DNA of 64,000 bases from Drosophila persimilis. Lineage: Eukaryota > Arthropoda > Insecta > Diptera > Drosophilidae. The translations under genes were made by a program, and so were the position numbers. Every line of letters starts with the position of its first letter. Positions within the stretch are counted from its first letter, which is position 1. The notes below the pieces were generated by a model. That model was not told the origin of the DNA. It did no database searches and saw only the letters and a program-made list of their open reading frames with translations. Below are positions 51,279 to 61,354 of the stretch, piece by piece. The DNA lies in contig NW_020825298.1 in the NCBI RefSeq assembly GCF_003286085.1, positions 4,340,001-4,404,000 on the forward strand, read 5' to 3'.

Positions 51279-51728
51279 TCACTGAATCAACGGCGAGTGC
51301 TGCGAGTTCTCGACGGTGTAGTACATGTCGTTCTCGAGGTTCATGGCCAGGTGCCGCTGGAAAGGTCGCTCTTGCAGCTGTCCACCTCCAGCAGCACCAC
51401 AGTTGTTGCTGCCTCCAGTGGCACCACTGCCCAGCGAGGTCTGTGTCTGTGGATGGCTGGGCAAATGGCGCATTGAGTGCGTCGTCGCTCCAGTCAGGGA
51501 TCCCCGCTGCGCTCCTCCGCTGGAAGGTCCTGCTGCACCGCCACCGCCACTACTGCTGCTGGTGCCGGGCTGGCCGGGGCCATTTGGACCCTTGCCACTC
51601 AGCCAATGTTTATTGAGCTTGCCCTGCATTTTGGGTCGCCGACTGAAGCCCAAAATGGGTATAAACGAGGTGGAACGTGTGGAGAATTTCCGATACGTCT
51701 GATTGACCTTGCAGTGACAAATGGTGAC
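51279..51728 (-). CDS. wry: EGF-repeat gene, cytoplasmic tail and last exon
   Basis: It begins VTICHCKVNQTYRKF right after the membrane helix and ends MYYTVENSQHSPLIQ before the stop. The middle is Gly/Ser/Gln-rich, while the juxtamembrane part and the Tyr-containing C-terminus look more constrained. There is no intron, and the poly(A) candidate lies 167 bp downstream. Confidence 0.82.
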   Translation of the reverse strand, partial: VTICHCKVNQTYRKFSTRSTSFIPILGFSRRPKMQGKLNKHWLSGKGPNGPGQPGTSSSSGGGGAAGPSSGGAQRGSLTGATTHSMRHLPSHPQTQTSLGSGATGGSNNCGAAGGGQLQERPFQRHLAMNLENDMYYTVENSQHSPLIQ

Positions 51729-54700
51729 CTGAAATGCGAATGGAAAGGGTTTTCGGGTCTTAGTAAATGGTTATAGACGATTGGAATGTGGAATTGGTAA
51801 TGGTTTAAGATGGAAAATTAAGTTGAAGGTAATATTTCATCTTTTTTTAAAATGGAAAGCTCTTAAAATGATGCTGATCTTACGATTTCTTTAACAAATT
51901 CAAGAAAGGCACGTAATATCTTAAAAGTAAGAAAAAGAATATGCCTCAAGCCAAAATGCCCTGAAGATGAAGTTCCCGAAAGCAAATCTTTTAAAGTTTT
52001 AACAACAAAATGCAAGACATTTCCATTTTCAGGCATCAATTTCTGTCTTTAAGAGCCGCCTGAACCTCGGAAGGGAATAACTTAATTTGAAGCAGAATTA
52101 CAAGGGTTCTCGCTCGATAGGTATCCATTTCACTGGGTCGAAACCCATTTTAAAATGGAAGGCAACCTCCTTTGGGTTACTATAAATTGGCATAGAGTCG
52201 CCTCCAGTTGAAGTAACACACACATTGAGTGTGCGAGTCCCATCCAGGGCATACAACTGCATAAATTTGCATCTGCTTTAAGCTCGACTCGATTCGGGAT
52301 TGAGAACTTTCGGGTTAAAGCCCTGCGACTCGACCGAGCAGTTTCCGTGGCTTTTCCATGTAGCTGCCGACATCGAAATGAATATGCAATGCCATTTCGC
52401 GCACTTTGCATAACCGCAAAGTACAATTTCCCCTGTTGGTCACGGGGACGGGACCTTGTACGGCCGTACTACACCCATCCCTCCAGAGCACTCTACCGAT
52501 TCCGTGTGTCCGTGTGTGCCTGGGTGTGTGTTTTTTGGAGTGTTGAAACTTACCACAACGGCAACGATGAAAATGGCGGCTGCCAGAACTCCGGCCGCAA
52601 AATATGCATTATGCAATTCAATGGGACTCTTAAGCACAACCGATGAACCGAAAGTTTTGTCATTAAAATTTCTAGCGTTCGCATCGTCGACAATAAATTC
52701 ACTGGAGCTAACGACAGTCTCGACCACAAACTCATCTGGAAAGCGGAAAAAGGAAAGCCAGAAACGGGGAAACAGTGAACAGGATAAAAAAAAAGTTAGA
52801 TAGTAGCCACCAGGGGGAAACATATTTTGTGATGGGATGGCCTTAATCAAGTTAATGACTTTTCGGCCACGGCCACCGCCGACTTACCTTCGCACATGGT
52901 TCCGGTGTAGCCAGGACGACAGGCGCAGTAGAAACTTTCGCCGCTGGACCAACAAGTGCCGCCATGGGTGCAGGGATTCACTTGGCATTGCTGGAAGTAC
53001 TGAGAATTATCATCGCAATGGTTAGGATCCTGTCTTATAAACGAGCAGCTGCCTGTCCAACCGCAACCCCCAGCCCCACTAACAATTACCAGGAGGCTGT
53101 TCTCCTCCACCTCTCCTGAGTGTGTGCCTGGCATGGAAAATGTAATTAATTTTGCTGGAGCCCCCGACTGGAAGCCACAATTTCTAGACCCACTCCCGCT
53201 GCCGACACCGCCCCCTTAATGACAGTGTTTTCTGGTCCTGATCCCTTCCCGCAGGAGTCTCGCGGTTAGTCAGAGTGTCCATCATTTTCACAAAGCTTTA
53301 ATTATGGCGCCTTGACGCTTAATTTATGTACATTTTGTTAAGTTTTATTTTAGCACCACAAATTATCAAGTCCATTGAGCGTTTATTAAATTCTTTTCTT
53401 CCCCTCCCCAGCCCGCGCCACTTACTGGTAGTTCCACCATTGTTGGCCTTGTCAGTTTTCTGTGGAGAGTACCAGGCCAGGCCAGGCCAGGCCAGGCCTG
53501 TGCCCTTAACAAAGTTAACTTAATTTATGAACCAAGTGATGGTCGGGCGTCCTTCGGCTGGCTGGAGGATGTACTCAACTTTGATGTAAGAATGGGCTTA
53601 GGGTATCCCAAAACTTGCCCAAAACTAAATAAAATATCAATTTCAATTAAAAATCTTCTTGGGAGAATTTAAACAAACACAAACACAAACTATTCATTTT
53701 GTTAGGGGTAACACAATATCAAATGGAGAGTAGCCAAACGCAAACAAGCCAAAGCCGTAAATCAGTTTAAAAATGCACACAACAAACCGCAGGAAGAGCA
53801 ATGAAAATTGGGGAAACACTACTACAAAAATGTATATGAAATTTTACAGCAGTTGGCTAACGAAATTGGCAACAATTACGTTGCAGCTGCAGCTGGTCAA
53901 AACCCACACACACATACACACATAGAGGAGGGATAGCAAGCAAGCCAACAATTTGTGGCTATTTGCTGGCCTTTTTCCATGCACATGGCTGCAGCAGCAG
54001 CACAGATACAGATACAGACAGGACACAGATAGACAACCGGGAAGAGGATGCCCAAACCCCGATACGAAGCCCAAGCTCAGACCCAGACCCAACTCATTCC
54101 CAGGGACTGCATAAATCATGACTTACCGTTCGTGGCATTTGATTACAATCCGGTCCGTTGCGACCTCCTGGGCATTCGCAGCTGAAATCATTTCCATGAT
54201 CCATGCAGCGATGTCCTTCGGGGCATGGCTTGTTGGCGCAGAAATCAACCTGAAAAACAAAAAAAATAGCACAAATCAAAGCATATTGAGCAGGACTCAG
54301 AGAAGGCGAAAAAAAATGTTGGAATAGAAATGAAAGCTTCGCAGAAAGTTCATTACGTATTCAAAAATGTATTTGCCCCAGCATACGTACATTCGCACAC
54401 ATGCACGCGAACGCGTACCCACACCAAGGCAAACCAGCCTCATTGCCTATGCATATACATACATACGAAATACACGTATGGTACAGACAGGCAGACACAC
54501 AGACAGAGAGAGTGAGCCGCGTCTCGGGCTTGAACAAATTAAATCAATATCCATTCTAAGATGCTCCGACAACGACAGGCCCCTGCAGAGGTCGCTCAAC
54601 TGGTACATCGGGGAATTGTCGGCAGATTTGTTATCATTCTAAAATATTGATTATCTCGGGGAATAAAAATCAGTTAATGGGGACTCCTGGGAAGGGCTTT

Positions 54701-57700
54701 GACAAAAAAAGAGGACTTTAAAATGGTTTCAGGCTTAGAAATGTTCTTCATAATATACAAAAATTTAATTTTTCTAAAAAAAAAAGGAGTAGGCATGTAC
54801 GAGTAACAATTGTCCTTCAAGACCGTGAAAGATCAAAATTTTGTCTATCAAATAAATCTGAAATTCTTCAATAAATTGGACTGTATATATCTATAAGATA
54901 TAATATTACCCTTTTCTGCAGATTATTACAATCATTTAAAGACACCATTTTATACACTTTGCGTTCGTTAAAGGTTAGAGATGGTAGCAGTAACAGAAAT
55001 CCTCAACAATTGTGAAACGAGACTCCATTTCACCGGTTTTTTCAAATATTTGTAGATACCTCCCTCCCCTATGTATAGGGTATTCCCTGCTTCGATTTAG
55101 TAAAAAGAACCATTATATTTTCTATTGTTCACTCACCTTTATTTGGCAACGGTTGCCGGTGTAGCCCTTCGTGCAGTGACACTCGTAGCTGCCAATGTGA
55201 TCGATGCATTCGCCGCCATTCTGACACGGATTCGATTCGCATTCATTATACTCGAAGTTGCACAGCTCCCCGGCGAATCCTGCGAGACACACACAGGGGA
55301 AAAGAGTGGATGAAAAAGAGGTTGTGGTGTATACGTAACGTAAATGTGGAAAATAAATGAAATGGAAATTTCAATGAGAAATGTTTTAGCATTGACTGGC
55401 TCTGCGCGGCCCCAGAGGGGAAGGAAGTCTTCGACGGAGACGATGTCTCGACCGGTATGGCTTCTTCCACCAGACTTTCCGGAATTGCCTTTGTATTTGG
55501 TTTTTTTTTTTATAAATTTCCTTTCATTGTGATTGAGTGCGATTAATGTAAATTGTGTTTGTGCCAATGAAATAATTTATGAGCTTCGATGTAGATTTTT
55601 GATTTGCATCTGAGTTCAATTCGATTTCTAAAGCGAAAATTGATTGTCTTAAAGAAACGTAATTCAGTTGAAATAATAAGCAATCCTATTAGCTTAGGAG
55701 AATGATTAATACCTATATAATTTTATACCTGGATAAAATATAGGAATACTTTGAATGGAAAGTGTAATGCAAATTTTCATACATTTAAATATTTGTCAAT
55801 AAAACTTTTGATTCCACATATTTCTTCAGACCTACCTTGATCGGAATTAATAATGCCTAAAACTATTGTGCGAAGCTTAATGAAGTAATATATACCTATA
55901 AAATTCTCGGGATAGGATACCTTTCGGCTGTCTTTCACAATGGTTTCATTTACCAACTGTTTAAAGCTAGTCATCACTTTACTGAACCCATCACAATGAT
56001 CCATTGCAATTTCCAACCATAACTCAATTTATTATAGAACCAGCAATGCCAACAATGATGTGAATGTGAATTTTCACGATGATAACTTGCAAAATATTGG
56101 CATTATGGGAGCGATTTTGCGACCGAATCAACAAAAGAATGAAGGCAATTTGCGTTTATTTGGCGAATTGTTCACTCACCTGGCTGACAGAAGCAGCGGA
56201 AGCCATCCTCCTGATCCACACAGATGCCGTGCACACAGGGCGACGACTCGCACTCGTTCAGGCTGTGCTGGCACAGAGGTCCTGTGAAGCCGGGCGTACA
56301 ATCGCAGCTGCATAAAGGAAGGGAAGGGATAAAGGTTATACTCGCACAGAAATTTCTGAACATGCGACAAAAGTCAACATTTATGTGCAAATACAGACAG
56401 TGACGGAGAGGGCCAGACAGAACCGCAAAAATAATGGCAAGGATAATTGAATGAAAGCTCCGTCTATGGCTGTGCCGGGTCTCTGTATTTCTGTTTGCCT
56501 TGGACTCACCGAAAATGCGTCGAGTTACCAACACAGCTGCCGCCATTCATGCACTCGGCGGGATTGCAGGGATCCGACTCGTATTGACAGTTCTTGCCCG
56601 CATATCCTAACAGAAGGGACAAAAAAAAAACACCAAAGGCATATTAGTAGCGAAATCCCATAACTCTGCTAATTAGCAGAAAGAGAGAGAGATTAATGAC
56701 CTACCGTATGGACACAGGCACTGGTAGGAATTGCCCTCATGACCCTGCGACAGGTCAACACAGATGCCATTGTTGGTACACGGACTGGGGTTACACGCAT
56801 CGATCTCTTCGCAGTGCGGGCCCGCAAAACCGCTGCAACACTGACACTCGTACTCCTCCATGCCGGCGTTCGAGTAGCATACTCCCTTGCCCGAACAATC
56901 GGCATTCTCGCCACAATTGTCGGTTTTCGTGGTCACCTTCAGGCGAACACACTGCGCTCCCCACAGCTCGGACACCACTAAAACGGAAAAGAACACAACG
57001 GAATGGTAAGAGGTACGGTACGGATACGGTTCGGTTTGGGATCAGAGGGAAGTGTGAAAAAATGGGGTTTCAAATTAATTAAAGCTACATGAACACTGGG
57101 AGCACGAGGGGCGGTGGCTTGGTAGCTGCTGAAAACAAATATTTAATAGCCGCAGGCTGCGGCATAGGCCTTACAGGAACAACAAACAGGACAAGCAAGA
57201 AAGGAAAAAAATTGCTCCCCAAAGGCGTCAACCTGTGAGAGGGAGATGCTGATATAGATTGCACTAGATGAAGATGGAATACTCTTTAGTCGAAGGAGAT
57301 TGAACAGAGGACATATTAAGAAGAAACTTAGTTGAGTTCAGGGCTTCAACAAGAGAGATTCTGTTAAAAAGGATCAACTGAGAAGGGTTGGGATAAGACG
57401 ATTTCGTAAAATTATCCTAATTCTGAAGAAGTAAGATAGGTAACTAAATTGAATTCGAAAAATCATTCATTAAAAAATTAAGGGTAAAATGTAATAATGG
57501 CTCCGTTCCATCAATATTTTATTTAATTTATGAAACTTTACCACAAGTCATGTGTACCCGGGGATAGTAAGAGTACCTGGGTCTACTCACCAATTAGCAA
57601 GTTAACTCCCTCGGTGAGATCCTTATCATACAACGTAACCAGTTTCCTGCCATCGACCACCAACGGTGTAATATCCAGGAGGACGCCTTCGGTTACATCG

Positions 57701-60700
57701 CAATGCTCGTGGCCGGAGCGTGTTACCTGATAGACCTGTGTGGCATGTACCGCGCTGGATGTTGACATTCATTGTGGCAGTAGCAGCAGCATAGCGCGTT
57801 GGAGCAGAGCAGTAGTTAAAGTAACCCAGAAAGAAAGAGAAAGAGAGCGACCGGTTTAGATGGTAAGCAAGTTAAATGCTGGGCTGCTGTTTTCTTGTTT
57901 AAGTTATAAATATGACCAAACACTTCTTCGTGGCTCAGTTCGTTTTAGGTTCTGTGCTCTCTGGGTTCTCTGTATGTGTGTGCTTAATTAATTGAAATTT
58001 ATTTATAAGCAGTAGCTCTCTTGCCTGCCCTGTCCTAGCGGAAATTAAATAGCACAAAAGCGGAAATGAAATTAGTTGAGCGCTGGGATGGCGGCTCGGG
58101 AAAGGGTTTATGTTGAGGCTTTTGTGGGGTTGGAGGCTGCTCCTGCTGAGAAGGTTCATTGAGGCTTTTGGGCGTGGTATGGAAATGCCAGATGTACAAT
58201 AGTTTATTGCCTCCCAAACAAAGCTGCTTAACAGATGCCTGAAATAATTTATATTATGAAAGCTCCCATCTCCCTGCATCCAGCAGTATTAATTAGGGGC
58301 ATTTGGGCTGTGCTATGAGATGTATAAATTCTCTATTTATATTGTTTTTTAATTCGTCTAAATTATTTCCCCAACCTCAGCCTACAAAACTATGCAACAA
58401 ACTTCTTTAAGGCATTGCCCTCAATTTTGGCTGCATTAAGAAGCTGTACAGAGGGTAACCAACTTGTACTTCTGGCATTTAAAGAACTCCTTGTTGCCAA
58501 ACTTTATACCGCATTCCTACACAGAAGCCAGACTCCGACTCCGACTCAGACCCTGAGCGAGACAGACACCTCATATAGTATAGTACCCATGCTTGCAATT
58601 TTTCAACAAACACGTACTCGTGGCGGGGGGGAAAAGAAAACTTGTTAGAGAACTGGGAAAACGAACCCCGAAGAAAGTTTTCAATCTATTTGCTACCCAC
58701 TTGCTTTGCCTTGGGTCCTCCTGGCATTATTATTTGTTGCTATTGCGTTTGTTAACTTTTCTACACACACACCCACACACTCTTCGAAATACAGACAGAC
58801 AGAGAAACATATTAAATCGATAATGAAAACTTTTTTGACATCTCATTTTCATAGTTGGCGGGAAGTTTTCTTCTCTCTCTCTGTTGGCGCGCGCGCTCAA
58901 TTGTATGCTATGCTTTTTTGTGCACGACCTGAACTTCGCTTCACTTTCACTCCTCCACTAACTCGATTGTTTGCGGTCCTGTTAGCCAGCGGCAAAACTC
59001 TGTGCCACATCCTTCCAGCACCCCCTCCGGGTCACACAGGAACCGAAAACTTATGCCGGGAATTTCGAGTTCCACGGTCCTGAGGCTAAGTTAGAGAGGG
59101 AGAGAACATTTTCTAACGCGGTCGCGTTTGATGTTTGCCCGGAGATCGACAAATGAATTTTAATTTTTTCCTTTTTCCCCCTCGTTTTCTTTTCTTTTTG
59201 GTAAAACTTTTTGATGGAGCCTGCTGTTTGGGTGGGGGAGTGGCGTTTGCTGCCACATCTATCAAGAGATAAGATAAGAGCCAGTGCGCGACCAAAGCTA
59301 AATTAAAAAGAGCAAAAAAGGGAGAGAGAGCAGCGGAAAAAATGTGATACCAAAACCCAGAGAAACGTGATAATTGCCATGGCAAAAAGGGTCAGCTAGC
59401 TGTGTGTTACTTTGTGTGTGTGTGTGTCTATGTCGAGGTCCTGGCCAAAATGACTAATGGTCAACAACTAGGCTAAAAGGAGTGGGCACGAAGTGTCTGG
59501 CAGCGCATTTATATGCGCAGTTTGTAGGGGGGACTTTTGTCGAGCATTATAAAATAAACAGAAACGAAATAAAAAATTGCTGGTAGAAATGAACCAAACA
59601 GAGAAAAGATACGGAGAAAGAGCATGGGAAGTCGAGTTAGAAGGAGACTGAAGAGAAGGAGAAGGTGGAGAAAAAAAACAATTTAATAAACTGTAAAAAG
59701 GGCATGATAATGGCGGAACGTGTCTGGTCCAACTTAGACACCAGCACGACCAGGCAACTATTGCAGGACTCTACCGCCTCCTCCCTATCGCCGGGGGCAG
59801 ACGTGCCGAAGAAAAATCAATAAAGGTCCTTAATGGATGTTATTATATAATAAGCTCCCGAACAAACACGTTTCAACGCGCATTAAAGCGCTTAACTGAA
59901 AATAAAAAACCCAATAAGAAAAAAACCAACGCCCCCAACGCCAGAAAAAGGCACCTTCCGGCCAACCCAGCTCCCCCGAAAACGTAAAAACTATGTGCGT
60001 AAACAGGACGACAGGTGGGAAAAAGTTTCGGTTGCTGTATTACCAATCTTGCTCAGTTCTCACGTGAGGGGCTTTGGGCTCCTGTCAGAGCTCAGCAAAA
60101 AGAAAGGGTCGGCTATTACATGAGGAGGATGATGATGATGCTGCAGATGCTGATGCTGATGCTGATGCTGCTGCTGGTGCTACCTCTGATGATAGCCCAT
60201 AATGACAGTGTGTCTTGGTGGCCAGCAGCCAGCCAGTCAGTCAGTTACTCTGCTTAACAACACACATCACTCTCAGCCATCAGCCATCAGCTTTTGGTTA
60301 ACTTTACTCCTGCTTTGTGTCTGCAAGTCAGCAGACACCATTTTCAACAAGTGCAGTTGACATGAAAGTGTTGAAAAAAGTATACTTCTGTCTGTGTGTG
60401 GACTATGTAATTGAATCTTATATCTAAAGTAAAGTGATATCTTTTGTTTCACGCGTCGAGCATCAAGTGTTTCATTAAATTGAGAAAAACAGAGAATAAA
60501 AAAAAAACACAAACAATGAAGTTGAAGTGATGAACAAAAATAAATTGTAGTCTATAGAAAGTAAATGAAATAAACGATGTGTGAGGAGAAAGTATCTCCT
60601 TGCAGTAAAAGATATTTTTTTTTTTTGACAAGGGTTGCAGGATATTAAATTCTTTCCAGTAGCATATATATTTTGTAAAATCTTTAGCTTTTGCTAAATT

Positions 60701-61354
60701 TATCCTAATAAAAAATATTTATGTTTTTATCTCTATTAAATATGTTTATTTAGAGCAAATATTATATTATTGCATTGAATTCTTTTAGTATCACACGTTT
60801 TCAAAACATTTTTGTTCAAGAATTTTAGTTGATTTTATTTCTGTATTCATATTTTTTTGGCTTATATACATATATGTAGCTTTTTCTGATTGTAGCTACT
60901 AAAATCTCTGATTTACAATGTTTGATTTGGGAAAATATTTGTTTAGGGGAGTTTGTTGGTGAGGGGGGCTTTTTATCTGTCAAAGTTGGGCCAATAAGCT
61001 CCGATGGTTTATTACGTTTGCAAAATATGTTTCGCACTACGAGGTTCTATATTTATAAAATAACCGTATAAGCTTTGAACATTTTTTACATTTTCAAAGG
61101 TTTATGGTCTAAAGATCTCATTTGAAAAATTCCCTTCAATTAATCTCTCCCCCATCAAATGTGATTTAAATTTCATAATAATTTCAGTTCGATTAAGAGG
61201 CTTACCTGCTGGTATTGTTTGGCTGGTGGGATGGATTCAGCATGGCATCATTGATTTCCACAATTAGAATATCGCCGGACTGGATCTCCGACTCGCCCCG
61301 CCAGGTGAGGACATTTGGTATGCAGTGCTCGTCCGGTCTACAGTGCTCCGTTGT
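51279..61354 (-). CDS. wry: EGF-repeat single-pass membrane protein, probable weary orthologue (N-terminus missing)
   Basis: Ten coding exons: 61354-61206, 57754-57591, 56977-56705, 56606-56510, 56307-56180, 55279-55137, 54249-54127, 52999-52888, 52735-52554, 51728-51279. Phases agree throughout, giving 606 codons plus a stop. The first about 110 residues are a non-EGF extracellular region with a Cys pair (EHCRPDEHC). Seven EGF modules follow, then a membrane helix (YFAAGVLAAAIFIVAVVV) and a tail of about 150 residues that is Gly/Ser/Gln-rich in the middle. The architecture (unique N-terminus, EGF array, one helix, medium tail, about 600 aa) fits Drosophila weary, described as a Notch-ligand-like protein needed for adult heart function. 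The symbol rests on architecture and memory, not a search; I would put it near 0.55. The first exon starts in phase 0 with no ATG or signal peptide, so at least one upstream exon is missing. Confidence 0.82.
52554..52735 (-). CDS. wry: EGF-repeat gene, membrane-spanning exon
   Basis: It encodes a juxtamembrane stretch rich in Val, Ser, Asp and Asn (from DEFVVETVVSSS), then a hydrophobic helix of about 20 residues. It is bounded by a TTTCCAG acceptor and a GTAAGT donor, phase 1 in and 0 out. Confidence 0.82.
52888..56977 (-). CDS. wry: EGF module array of the EGF-repeat protein (six exons, seven modules)
   Basis: The modules run from CGENADCSGKGVC (first, atypical with a CQCC turn) through NPSPCTNNGIC, NPAECMNGGSC, ESSPCVHGIC, ESNPCQNGGEC, ANKPCPEGHRC and QVNPCTHGGTC. 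Each has six Cys and most end in the GxxGxxC form. Several introns fall in phase 1 or 2 inside modules. For the last exon I chose the acceptor at 53000-53001 because a CTAAC branch-point match lies about 25 bp upstream and the frame fits. An acceptor about 33 bp further upstream (before DPNHCDDNSQ) is also in frame. Confidence 0.8.
53472..53498. repeat. CCAGG pentamer run
   Basis: About five copies of CCAGG/GGCCA in an intron of the EGF gene. Confidence 0.85.
57755..61205 (-). other. EGF-repeat gene intron after its first recognised exon
   Basis: GTAAGC donor and CATCCAG acceptor, 3.45 kb. It contains a GATG/CTGATG repeat at 60127-60178 and scattered GT runs, with no gene seen. Smaller introns of this gene, 53000-54126, 54250-55136 and 55280-56179, are also free of recognised genes. 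Confidence 0.7.
61206..61354 (-). CDS. wry: EGF-repeat gene, first recognised coding exon
   Basis: Only one of the three frames is open across the exon. It gives TTEHCRPDEHCIPNVLTWRG and continues to NPSHQPNNTS before GTAAGC. The acceptor is CATCATCAG with a weak pyrimidine tract. The exon enters in phase 0 and leaves in phase 2, joining 57754. NNTS is a potential N-glycosylation site. An ATG at 57768, just upstream of the next exon's acceptor, could start a shorter form, but that form would lack a signal peptide. Confidence 0.75.
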
